A stretch of DNA of 64,000 nucleotides from Alphaproteobacteria bacterium. Lineage in GTDB: Bacteria > Pseudomonadota > Alphaproteobacteria > DSM-16000 > Inquilinaceae. The translations under genes were made by a program, and so were the position numbers. The DNA lies in assembly GCA_028277405.1 (NCBI GenBank), contig JANQGH010000072.1:1-64000 (forward strand), in the 5' to 3' direction. Positions within the stretch are counted from its first letter, which is position 1. Each line of letters begins with the position of its first letter. Below, piece after piece: positions 42,013 to 49,452 of the stretch. A model generated the notes under the pieces. It was given only the letters and a program-made list of their open reading frames with translations, did no database searches and was not told where the DNA came from.

Positions 42013-42284
42013 GATCGGTATATCTCCCTTCGATGGCCGACATGGGTGACCAGCATCACCCGGACGGTACGGTCGACCTGGTATATTGCGCGCCAGTTGC
42101 CTTGCCGTACACGGTGCGCGGGTCGGCCTTGCAGCTTGGTGGCATACGCGCGAGGGGCGAACGGGTCTGCCGCGATTCGCCCCAGTTTGCTCAGCAACGC
42201 CTTGCCGTCCCTGGCCGGCATTGCTCTCAGACCCTTTGCCGCCGCCGGTTCAAACTCCAACCGGTATAATGGCGTCGCGGTCAT
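42009..42284 (-). CDS. RelE/ParE-family toxin
   Basis: The product has 91 residues: YRLEFEPAAAKGLRAMPARDGKALLSKLGRIAADPFAPRAYATKLQGRPAHRVRQGNWRAIYQV...VMLVTHVGHRREIYR. This is the RelE superfamily, with the basic C-terminal VGHRREIY segment where RelE mRNA interferases keep their catalytic Arg and Tyr. The partner antitoxin is coupled through an ATGA overlap. The ATG at 42284 lies 12 bp from the first palindromic repeat upstream, fitting an autoregulated promoter. The module separates choW from choV. Confidence 0.88.
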   Translation of the reverse strand: MTATPLYRLEFEPAAAKGLRAMPARDGKALLSKLGRIAADPFAPRAYATKLQGRPAHRVRQGNWRAIYQVDRTVRVMLVTHVGHRREIYRS

Positions 42285-42295
42285 TGGCTCAATAT

Positions 42296-42339
42296 CGCTA
42301 TTAGCGGGAAGAAAGCCAAGCAGAAATCCAGCTATTAGC
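42296..42339. promoter_or_regulatory. Paired palindromic repeats, likely operator of the RelE/HTH module
   Basis: CGCTATTAGCG (42296-42306) and GCTATTAGC (42331-42339) are two copies of the same palindrome, 34 bp apart, a little over three helical turns. They lie between the divergent relE-type and choV genes, so binding of the antitoxin could affect both. Confidence 0.6.
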
Positions 42340-42365
42340 GTTTTCTGGTCGAAAGCGCCTGCCCG

Positions 42366-43526
42366 ATGAGCGTCGCGGTTTCGTTTCGGCATGTCGATGT
42401 CGTGTTTGGCGACAATGCCCATGAGGCGCTGCCCTTGGTGGATCAGGGCTTGAGCCGGGCGGAGATCCTGGAACGGACCGGGGCGGTGTTGGGCGCGCGG
42501 GACGCGACGTTGGACGTGCCCTCGGGCGGTATCGTCGTGCTGATGGGGCTGTCGGGGTCCGGCAAGTCGACCTTGCTGCGCTGTGTCAACGGGCTGAACA
42601 AGGTCACGCGCGGCCAGTTGCTGGTCGAAGGCGAGCACGGCACGGTTGACGTCGCCTCGTGCGGCCAGGCCGACCTGCGCCGTATCCGCCAGCACCGGGT
42701 CGCGATGGTGTTTCAGCAGTTCGCGCTGCTGCCCTGGCGCACCGTGCGCGAGAATGTCGGCTTCGGGCTGGAACTGCGCGGTGCGCCCCGGCAGGAAATC
42801 GACGATCGGGTCGCGGAAATGCTGTCGCTGGTCGACCTCGACGGCTGGGGCGACAAGTATGCGCATGAGCTGTCCGGCGGCATGCAGCAGCGCGTCGGCC
42901 TGGCCCGCGCCTTTGCCACCGATGCGCCGATCTTGCTGATGGACGAGCCGTTTTCGGCGCTGGACCCGCTGATCCGCGTGCGGCTGCAGGACGAGTTGTT
43001 GGACCTGCAGGAACGGCTGAAGAAGACCGTGATCTTCGTCAGCCATGATCTCGATGAGGCGATGAAGCTGGGCAACCGGATCGCCATCATGGAAGGCGGC
43101 GACATTGTGCAGTTCTCCACGCCCGAAGGCGTGCTGTTGAACCCGGCCAACGATTATGTCGCCGATTTCGTCGCCAATCTGAATCCGCTGAACGTGCTGA
43201 CCGCCCGAACGCTGATGACGCCGCTGGAAACGTTGGCGCGCGAGGGCGACACCTATCTGGTTGAGGATGCGTCGGAATGGCGGCTGATGCCGGGCGATGA
43301 CGGCCTGCGCTGCGCTCGCAACGGCGAGTCCATGGTGCTGCCGTCGAGCGCGACGGCAGGGCAGTTGTTTGCCGTGTCGCCCGAGATCTCGCTGCGCGAA
43401 GCGGTGGAGCTGCACCGGCTTACGCGTGAGCCCCTGGTGGTGATGGACGACGGCAGACCGATCGGCGTGCTGTGCGATACCCAGCTCTTTGACGGAATTC
43501 TGAAGCGGATCGACAACGGTGCTTGA
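42366..43526 (+). CDS. choV: Choline ABC importer ATP-binding protein
   Basis: The product has 386 residues. Walker A is LMGLSGSGKSTLL, the Q-loop FQQFALLPWRTV, the signature LSGGMQQRVGLARAF, Walker B ILLMDEPFSALDPLIR and the H-loop VSHDLDEAMKLGNR. The N-terminal extension (FGDNAHEALPLVDQGLSRAEILERTG) and C-terminal CBS-like region (SLREAVELHRLTREPLVVMDDGRPIGVLCD) are characteristic of ChoV/ProV. It powers choline import with ChoX and ChoW. Because a toxin-antitoxin pair lies antisense upstream, it needs its own promoter or read-through of about 830 bp from choW. Confidence 0.93.
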   Translation: MSVAVSFRHVDVVFGDNAHEALPLVDQGLSRAEILERTGAVLGARDATLDVPSGGIVVLMGLSGSGKSTLLRCVNGLNKVTRGQLLVEGEHGTVDVASCGQADLRRIRQHRVAMVFQQFALLPWRTVRENVGFGLELRGAPRQEIDDRVAEMLSLVDLDGWGDKYAHELSGGMQQRVGLARAFATDAPILLMDEPFSALDPLIRVRLQDELLDLQERLKKTVIFVSHDLDEAMKLGNRIAIMEGGDIVQFSTPEGVLLNPANDYVADFVANLNPLNVLTARTLMTPLETLAREGDTYLVEDASEWRLMPGDDGLRCARNGESMVLPSSATAGQLFAVSPEISLREAVELHRLTREPLVVMDDGRPIGVLCDTQLFDGILKRIDNGA

Positions 43527-43648
43527 GATAGGCGACGACCGCGCACGATCGGATCCTCGTGGCAAACTGGACCTCGACCGCTAAGCTGTCCATTGCCCAC
43601 GCCTCTCGGGTATCCCTATTTCATTCGGCATTGAAGGAGAAGAATGGC

Positions 43649-44095
43649 ATGGCTTTGCGCGGCGTGTCAGGGGCAATTCTTGCGGTCTTATTGTCGATTC
43701 TGGCGCTTGCGGCCCCGGGGTTGGCGCAAGACGCGCCATTGCCGGACCTTCGTGGCGAGTGGACCGGGGAGGCCGAGTTTCGCCTGCCCGGGGCGCTGGT
43801 GGCGCAGGTGCACCGTTTCCACATCGTCAACCAGACCGACGCGTTCATCGATGGCGTCCATCAATGGACCAATGTCGACAGCAGCCAGACCAGCCATGAC
43901 GGCATCGAATACACCAGCGCCGCCTCGGAGCCGTTTCTGGGCGTGATCGCGCACGATCGGTCGATCTGGATCGTCGAACATGGCGACCAAACGATGTTTC
44001 GCATGACCTTGCTGGACGCCGATCGCCTGTCCTTCGTCGCCATGGAGGGCGGTGCGCATCCGCTTGTGGGGCGGGGTGTGCTCACGCGCCAATAG
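43649..44095 (+). CDS. Small secreted protein, lipocalin-like pattern
   Basis: The product has 148 residues. MALRGVSGAILAVLLSILALAAPGLAQ is a signal peptide; AAGGAG precedes the ATG. The mature domain starts DLRGEWTGEAEFRLPG and alternates strands (VHRFHIVNQTDAFIDGVHQW, FLGVIAHDRSIWIVEHGDQTMFRMTLLDADRLSFVAM). The layout is like the protein at 15084 but identity looks low. A small beta-barrel is plausible; no ligand or enzyme function can be given. It follows choV by 122 bp on the same strand but has its own ribosome site. Confidence 0.6.
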   Translation: MALRGVSGAILAVLLSILALAAPGLAQDAPLPDLRGEWTGEAEFRLPGALVAQVHRFHIVNQTDAFIDGVHQWTNVDSSQTSHDGIEYTSAASEPFLGVIAHDRSIWIVEHGDQTMFRMTLLDADRLSFVAMEGGAHPLVGRGVLTRQ

Positions 44096-44115
44096 AGCCG
44101 GCGGCGCGCCGATGC

Positions 44116-44829
44116 TCAGGGGCTGTTCCGCTCGATCCTGAAAACCCCGCCGCTCGTCTCGTCGCGGACATAGTCGATGGCCGTGCCGTCGAAATGGTAG
44201 GCGAGCGCGCGGCCGTGAACGGGGATGGCGACGACGTCGGGCCAGAAGGCGGCGAGGCATTCGCCGCCCGGATCGCGAACGCTGGGGAAGACGATGCCGT
44301 CGGCGCCGGCGTCTCTGAGGGTTCGGGCAAGGCTCTGGGGCGGGCCATAGTCGTCGGGATCTAGGAACGGTGCGGAGGACGGATCGCCGCCGCGTAGATC
44401 GTGGAGGTGTCTTCGGACGGCGCCGACCAGTTCCCGATACTGAGAGAACCAGCCGGGCACCTGGTCCGTTGCGCGGAAAAAGACCGCGCGGTGGTGGGTG
44501 TGCTCGGCGAGCGCCGTCTCGAAGCGCTTGGCCGCGTAGTAGGCGCCGAACATGCCGTCATGGAAGCGGCCCGGCCGGTCGGGGCTGACATGGACGAAGG
44601 GCGCCATGACGTTGGATGCGCCCGTGCCGGCCACGCTGCGTTCCGGCGGGATCAGGTCCAGCGCGCCGACGCTTTCGGCCAGGCGCGGATTGGTCTTGGC
44701 TTCGCCATTGCCGATCAGGTCCCAATCGGCGGGGTCGGCGATGTCCTCGAACAGATGGATCGGCGGGTGTCGGGTTGAGATGATGCGGCGCGCATCCGGC
44801 CAGTCAACCAGCCGCCTTGGGATCTGCAC
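44116..44829 (-). CDS. RES-domain toxin (larger type)
   Basis: The product has 237 residues. The N-terminal region (ARRIISTRHPPIHLFEDIADPADWDLI) precedes the RES core with NPRLAESVGALDLIPPERSV, FHDGMFGAYYAAKRFETALAEHTHHRAVFF and a C-terminal SVRDPGGECLAAFWPDVV. Arg, Glu and Ser positions of the family are present. Longer RES proteins of this kind pair with DUF2384/MbcA-type antitoxins, as here (14 bp upstream). It starts with GTG. The expected activity is NAD+ breakdown or NAD+-dependent modification. It differs clearly from the RES protein at 23448, so the two modules should not cross-neutralise. Confidence 0.88.
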   Translation of the reverse strand: MQIPRRLVDWPDARRIISTRHPPIHLFEDIADPADWDLIGNGEAKTNPRLAESVGALDLIPPERSVAGTGASNVMAPFVHVSPDRPGRFHDGMFGAYYAAKRFETALAEHTHHRAVFFRATDQVPGWFSQYRELVGAVRRHLHDLRGGDPSSAPFLDPDDYGPPQSLARTLRDAGADGIVFPSVRDPGGECLAAFWPDVVAIPVHGRALAYHFDGTAIDYVRDETSGGVFRIERNSP

Positions 44830-44843
44830 CGCGCCTGACCGGC

Positions 44844-45251
44844 CTAGCCGCGTTCGGCGTCGAGATAGTGGCGCACGCGCATCAGGTCGGTGATGGCGCC
44901 GCCCAGCATGACCTCAAGCGCCGTCTTGCCGCCAAAGGTCTTGTTCGGCGTCTTGACCCAGCGATAGGCGCGGGCGTTGTCGCTGAACAGCACGCGCAGG
45001 GCCTTGTGGATGCCCATCAGGGTCGACAGGCGGGTCTTCAAATCGACCGACAGGCGCGGCAGCGCGCCCCGTTTCCAACGGGTGTAGGTGGCCGGCGATA
45101 CCTCGCCCAACAGCGTGCGGGCCTGGGCATCGGTCAGCCCCCAGCGGTCGAACAGGTTGACCGTGGCGCGCGCCATCGCGGCGCCCTCGGCATCGCTGAT
45201 GCGCTGGTCGAATGCGGGCGTTTCAGGTGTTGCAACGGGCACGAGCTGCAT
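44844..45251 (-). CDS. MbcA/ParS/Xre-family (DUF2384) antitoxin
   Basis: The product has 135 residues. A helical N-terminus is followed by ATVNLFDRWGLTDAQARTLLGEVSPATYTRWKRG (helix-turn-helix) and LSTLMGIHKALRVLFSDNARAYRWVKTPNKTFGGKTALEVMLGGAITDLMRVRHYLDAERG, the toxin-binding domain whose C-terminus enters the RES active site. AAGGAGAG precedes the ATG at 45251. It is the first gene of a two-gene operon with the RES toxin and is probably autoregulatory. Confidence 0.93.
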   Translation of the reverse strand: MQLVPVATPETPAFDQRISDAEGAAMARATVNLFDRWGLTDAQARTLLGEVSPATYTRWKRGALPRLSVDLKTRLSTLMGIHKALRVLFSDNARAYRWVKTPNKTFGGKTALEVMLGGAITDLMRVRHYLDAERG

Positions 45252-45347
45252 GGCGGTGCTCTCCTTCCCCTGGCAATATGGGGAAGGGATCGATCAAATG
45301 AAAGAAAAAAGACGATTCCTGATCAAGTGACCGATAGTGCTGGGCCG

Positions 45348-47675
45348 TCATGCTTCGACGAATACTCCGCTGCGGCCATAGGCCTCTTCCTCCGGTGTCA
45401 GGTGGGGCGGGTCGTCCTCCAGGGTCGGGTCGAAGCTGTAGGTCTGCTCCAGAAACGCGCTGTCAAACACCGCCTTTTCCAGGTCGACGACGGCGGCATG
45501 GCTTTCCCGGATCGCGGCGGTCAGCGCCGGACCGTCGTCTTGGCTAAACGCGAGGCACAAGGCGTTGCGCAGGGTCGCCAGCGACGAGACAGGCTTCAGC
45601 AGCAGGTGAACGCGCCACAGCCGGTCCAGCGGGATGGTGTCATGGCCAAAGGCGCGTGCGCGCGCCAACTCCGCGCCCACGCTGGGCCAGTGGCGGGTGG
45701 TGTAGATCGCGTGCTCGTCACGCCGATACCAGGGTTCAGTCCGCTCGATCGAGGCCGACACCGAATTGTGCAGCTTCCACAGGAACAGCCGCAGCGACGG
45801 CCCATCGGTGATGACCGACAGCTTGTCCTCGATCGAGACAAGCAGGTCGACCGAGCCTGCCTTGTCGCCAAGGCGCGGGCCGAGCAGGAGGTATTCCAGC
45901 GGGTACATGTCGATCTCGACATTGCGCACGACATAGAGGTTGAGGTGGTGCCGGCAGTAGGGGCAGGCGTAGACGGTCGCGAAGACGCGGAAGAAGTCCT
46001 TGAACAGGTCGATCAGGGCGGGCTGCTGGTCGGGCTCGCGCGCCGCGACCAGTTCGGCGACGGTATGCAGGAAGCGCCAGGTCGGGCGGCCGATATAGTA
46101 GGGAAAGCTGACGCGCATCTGGGCCTGACGCACGTCGCTGCGGCCGAGATAGACGTCTAGGAATGCGACATATTGCGACAGAAAGCCGGACTCGCGGCCG
46201 AATTCCTCGCGCTCGCGCCGTTTTTGCACGCCGTTCATGTAGTGCCGGGTCAGCCGCCAGGCCTGGCGGATGGCGAGCTTGTGTTCCGGGCTGCAGGCCG
46301 GGAAATGCTCGGCCACGTCGGCGCCGTAATGGTCGAACTCGCCATCGTCGCGCGCGGTCGCGAACCAGCGGTCAAGCGCCGCGGTGTCCGGCACCGTGCT
46401 TTGTGCGATGTCGTCGGCGCCCTGGACACTGCAGGCAGCCAGCAGCTTGGGCATGAAATCCTCATACCAATAGGCCGCCGGCATCATGGCCCCGTCGATC
46501 GCCTCGTCGCTGGACCTGATCAGGACCCGGTTCCAGACACCAAGATAGGTGGCCGGATCGGCGCCGTCGGTGCCCGGCGGGGCGGCCATCTCGTGATGCA
46601 GTTCCAAATGGCGCAGGCGCGCGGCCTCGTGCCGGGCCATGGCGTCCGACCCGAGATCGGCCATCGTCAGGTTCTTGCGGCGTAAGGTGAGCGCCAGTTC
46701 GACGCCGGCCATCAGCGTTTCGGCAACCGACGACTGGGCCGTGCGCTGGCGTTCCATCGCCTCGGCCGCCTCCATCATGGCCTTGGTCTTGGTCACGTTT
46801 GGCCAGTTGGCGATGCGGTCCTGCAGGCGGGCGTATTCGGCGTTCACCGACGCGGTCACCGCGTCGAGCACGGGGAAACAGGCCGGATCGACGACGCCCA
46901 AGGCCTTGTAAAGCGCGATGGCCCGGTCGACGAAGGCGACGAAGTCGGGCATCGTGTACGGCAGATTGCGGGCCCGCAGATGGGTCATCGCGTGGGCCGA
47001 ATAGCTCTCGCGAAAACAGCGATAGGCCGCGCCCTGAAGCAGGCGGAACAGGCCGATCTGCATCTGCAGGAGTGACGTGCCCTGGCCATAGCTTGCACGC
47101 CGATGAACGACTGGCGCGTGGTGCGCGGCGCCGCCGATCGGCGGCGGCTCGGACGCAACGGTCTCGCTGGTCGATACGTCACCGCGGCGGATCGCGCTGA
47201 CGAACGGTGTGGTGTGGTCGCGATAACTTTTGTCCGGCCCGGTGTGCCCGTGCGGGACCAGCTCGCGAAACTCGTCGAGGTCGATACTGCCGTCGCCGTC
47301 CCGGTCGGCCTCGGCGAAGATCGCGTCGAGATCCTCGTCGCTGACGCTGAACTGTCCCAGAAAGTGCCGCAGCTCGTCGCGCGAGATCCGGCCGTCGCCA
47401 TTTTCGTCCAGGACGTGGAAGGCGATTCGAGTGCGGCTCTCGATATTGCCATGAAGCGAGGCGAGCAGGGCCGCGAACTGGGCATGGCCGATGCCCTCAC
47501 GCGCGGCGACGTCGTCGGTGAGGTGCCGCATCTCCTCATCGCTGGCGTCATGGCCCAGTTCCGCCAGCAGGCGGTTCAGCCCCGTCAGCCCGACCACTTC
47601 GGTGCCGTCGGACCCGATTGTCTTGAACCGCCGCCACAACGCTTCGATGGCGTCGGTATTGAGCGTGCCCGTCAT
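45348..47675 (-). CDS. EF-hand protein fused to an ERV/ALR-like sulfhydryl-oxidase domain
   Basis: The product has 775 residues and no signal peptide. Residues about 5-140 are calmodulin-like: two degenerate EF-hands, then two canonical loops, DENGDGRISRDE (90-101) and DRDGDGSIDLDE (124-135), with all Ca2+ ligands present. A large helical middle (about 200-520) matches nothing I know. Residues about 540-645 look like an ERV/ALR flavin sulfhydryl oxidase: GRPTWRFLHTVAELVA, FKDFFRVFATVYACPYCRHHL with Cys571 and Cys574, and LFLWKLHNSVSASI, the W..HN..V FAD-stacking motif. A 140-residue helical tail follows. ERV enzymes form disulfides by reducing O2; calcium control would be new to me. Start ATG 47675 is best guess, since no clear ribosome site exists. 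The gene stands alone. Confidence 0.75.
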   Translation of the reverse strand: MTGTLNTDAIEALWRRFKTIGSDGTEVVGLTGLNRLLAELGHDASDEEMRHLTDDVAAREGIGHAQFAALLASLHGNIESRTRIAFHVLDENGDGRISRDELRHFLGQFSVSDEDLDAIFAEADRDGDGSIDLDEFRELVPHGHTGPDKSYRDHTTPFVSAIRRGDVSTSETVASEPPPIGGAAHHAPVVHRRASYGQGTSLLQMQIGLFRLLQGAAYRCFRESYSAHAMTHLRARNLPYTMPDFVAFVDRAIALYKALGVVDPACFPVLDAVTASVNAEYARLQDRIANWPNVTKTKAMMEAAEAMERQRTAQSSVAETLMAGVELALTLRRKNLTMADLGSDAMARHEAARLRHLELHHEMAAPPGTDGADPATYLGVWNRVLIRSSDEAIDGAMMPAAYWYEDFMPKLLAACSVQGADDIAQSTVPDTAALDRWFATARDDGEFDHYGADVAEHFPACSPEHKLAIRQAWRLTRHYMNGVQKRREREEFGRESGFLSQYVAFLDVYLGRSDVRQAQMRVSFPYYIGRPTWRFLHTVAELVAAREPDQQPALIDLFKDFFRVFATVYACPYCRHHLNLYVVRNVEIDMYPLEYLLLGPRLGDKAGSVDLLVSIEDKLSVITDGPSLRLFLWKLHNSVSASIERTEPWYRRDEHAIYTTRHWPSVGAELARARAFGHDTIPLDRLWRVHLLLKPVSSLATLRNALCLAFSQDDGPALTAAIRESHAAVVDLEKAVFDSAFLEQTYSFDPTLEDDPPHLTPEEEAYGRSGVFVEA

Positions 47676-47836
47676 GCGCAAAAGCCACTTGTTCGTCCCG
47701 TCAAGGCACTCGCATTGTGCGCGGGAAACCGATGCTGGCAAGTCGCAGCGGCAGCCGACGACCGGTCGTCACCGGGATGCGGCGTCCGCAGCGTGCCGAT
47801 CGGGGGAACCGCCTCAGAAGTGCTAGAACACCGGCC

Positions 47837-48475
47837 ATGCTGAAACTCGACCATTTGACCGTGATCGCGCCGACGTTGAGCGAAGGCGTGTCGCACGTCA
47901 GAGACTGCCTCGACATCGACGTGCCGTTCGGCACCCGGCATCTTTACATGGGCACGCACAATCACCGGCTTCGGCTTGGCGACGCCGTCTATCTCGAGAT
48001 CGTGGCCCTTGATCCCGATGGGGTCTCGCCCGGGCGACCCCGCTGGTTCGGCGTGGACGATCGGGACACGGTCCGATCGGACTGGGAGGACGGGCGGCGC
48101 CTGCGCGGCTGGGTGGCCAGCACCGTGGATATCGACCGGGAATTGGCCGGCCATCCAGGCGTTTTTGGTGAGCGGGTCGCTTTGCCGTTCGACAAGCCGG
48201 CGTTCAATTTCTCCATCCCGCCGGATGGCTCTCTGCCGCTGGACGGTGCGGTGCCTTCGCTGATCGATCATCGCGATGACTTGGCGTTCCTGGCGAACAT
48301 TCCGGATTTGGGCGCGCAGCTGCGGGCCGTTTCGCTGGAGCACCCGGAGCCTGCGGCCATTACGGCGCTCTATGAGCAGCTTGCGATCGATCGCCCGCCA
48401 GAGGTCGTGCCCGGTTCCCGGGTCCGCTATCGGGCCCGGATCGAGACACCGAGCGGCTTGCGGGTGCTAACCTGA
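47837..48475 (+). CDS. VOC-superfamily (Glyoxalase_3-like) protein
   Basis: The product has 212 residues. It begins MLKLDHLTVIAPTLSEGVSHVRDCLDIDVPFGTRH, then NHRLRLGDAVYLEIVALDPDG, the usual first half of the glyoxalase-like domain found in unannotated proteins of about this length. The second half (FNFSIPPDGSLPLDGAVPSLIDH, LRAVSLEHPEP) completes the fold. Function unknown; possibly a lyase or binding protein for hydrophobic acids. It is divergent from the EF-hand/ERV gene and its 3' end overlaps the convergent LytTR gene by 9 bp. Confidence 0.82.
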   Translation: MLKLDHLTVIAPTLSEGVSHVRDCLDIDVPFGTRHLYMGTHNHRLRLGDAVYLEIVALDPDGVSPGRPRWFGVDDRDTVRSDWEDGRRLRGWVASTVDIDRELAGHPGVFGERVALPFDKPAFNFSIPPDGSLPLDGAVPSLIDHRDDLAFLANIPDLGAQLRAVSLEHPEPAAITALYEQLAIDRPPEVVPGSRVRYRARIETPSGLRVLT

Positions 48476-49252
48476 CGTCAGGGCCTCTCGAACGCGGCTG
48501 CGGTAGGCGCGTCCGACGGGCACCGTCTGACCGTCTCTCAGTACGATGACCGGCGCGCCGCCGCGATATTCGTAGGCGCCGATCCAGGCTCTCGCCACCC
48601 ACCATGACCGGTGAACCCGCACGCCGTAGGGGCCCAGTTCCTGGTCCGCTTCGCGCAACGGGGCGCGGATCAGGGTTTCACCCTTTGGGGTCACGGCCCT
48701 GAGGTAGTGATCCTGGGTTTGCAGCAGCATCAGGTCTCGGCCGATTGCATCGGGCAGGCGATCGAGCCATGCCGGCTTGTCTGGCGGAGGCGGCTGGTCG
48801 GTCGCGACGATCTGACGCTCCGCGAAGGCGTAGAACAGCGCGGAAACCGCGACGCTGATCACGGCAACATAGGGCAAGAAGACAAGCGCCCACTCGACGA
48901 AGGGCGCGCCAAACGCGACCCGATGGAGGCCGGCCAGCCAGAGGGTGACCGGAAGGGAACCGGCCAGGCCGCTGAACACGACCAGCAGCGGCAGGCTTAG
49001 ACCCTTTGCCTCGGCCATGGCGGCGGCGGTCGCGGACGGCAGAAACCCGATCCAAAAGGTGGTCGCGCAGACGGCCAGCCAATAGGCAAGGCGGGCGACA
49101 AGCGGCATGTCCGCGAACGTGCCGAAGGGGCCGATCAGCCCGATGACAAGGGCGGCGCCCAACAGCGACAGCCAGAAGGTCGGGCGCCGTGCAAGGTCCT
49201 TCGCCTCCGTTGCCGCGTACGCGAACGGGCTGTCGTCTGCGACATTCTCCAT
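48467..49252 (-). CDS. Membrane-anchored LytTR-family transcriptional regulator
   Basis: The product has 261 residues. Four hydrophobic helices (about 25-150: FWLSLLGAALVIGLIG, LAYWLAVCATTFWIGFL, LPLLVVFSGLAGSLPVTLWL, VFLPYVAVISVAVSALFYAF) precede a LytTR DNA-binding domain (DLMLLQTQDHYLRAVTPKGETLIRAPLREADQELGPYGVRVHRSWWVARAWI). Such proteins sense a membrane signal directly rather than through a response-regulator receiver. It faces the DUF418 gene, with twin CCAATTGG sites in the gap. ATG 49252 is used; earlier in-frame codons run into that control region. Confidence 0.9.
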   Translation of the reverse strand: MENVADDSPFAYAATEAKDLARRPTFWLSLLGAALVIGLIGPFGTFADMPLVARLAYWLAVCATTFWIGFLPSATAAAMAEAKGLSLPLLVVFSGLAGSLPVTLWLAGLHRVAFGAPFVEWALVFLPYVAVISVAVSALFYAFAERQIVATDQPPPPDKPAWLDRLPDAIGRDLMLLQTQDHYLRAVTPKGETLIRAPLREADQELGPYGVRVHRSWWVARAWIGAYEYRGGAPVIVLRDGQTVPVGRAYRSRVREALTSG

Positions 49253-49359
49253 GCTGTTCGCGCCTCTTCGGTTTTCTGCACCAGGGATCGGCGGTATCAG
49301 TCTTAGAACACGGGCTGTGTACGAAAATCGAATTACGCCGACCGCGTCATTGATCCTGG

Positions 49360-49383
49360 CCAATTGGGATCTTGCCCAATTGG
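49360..49383. promoter_or_regulatory. Twin CCAATTGG repeats, candidate LytTR-binding site
   Basis: CCAATTGG occurs at 49360-49367 and again at 49376-49383, 16 bp apart, in the divergent region between the LytTR and DUF418 genes. LytTR proteins bind spaced direct repeats of about 9 bp. Because each copy is itself palindromic, another dimeric regulator could also bind. Confidence 0.45.
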
Positions 49384-49452
49384 GCGTGGATGGGATGAAC
49401 GCGGGCGACGTCGGCGTACGCACGCCCCAGGTCCAACGATGGGGTCTCGCCG

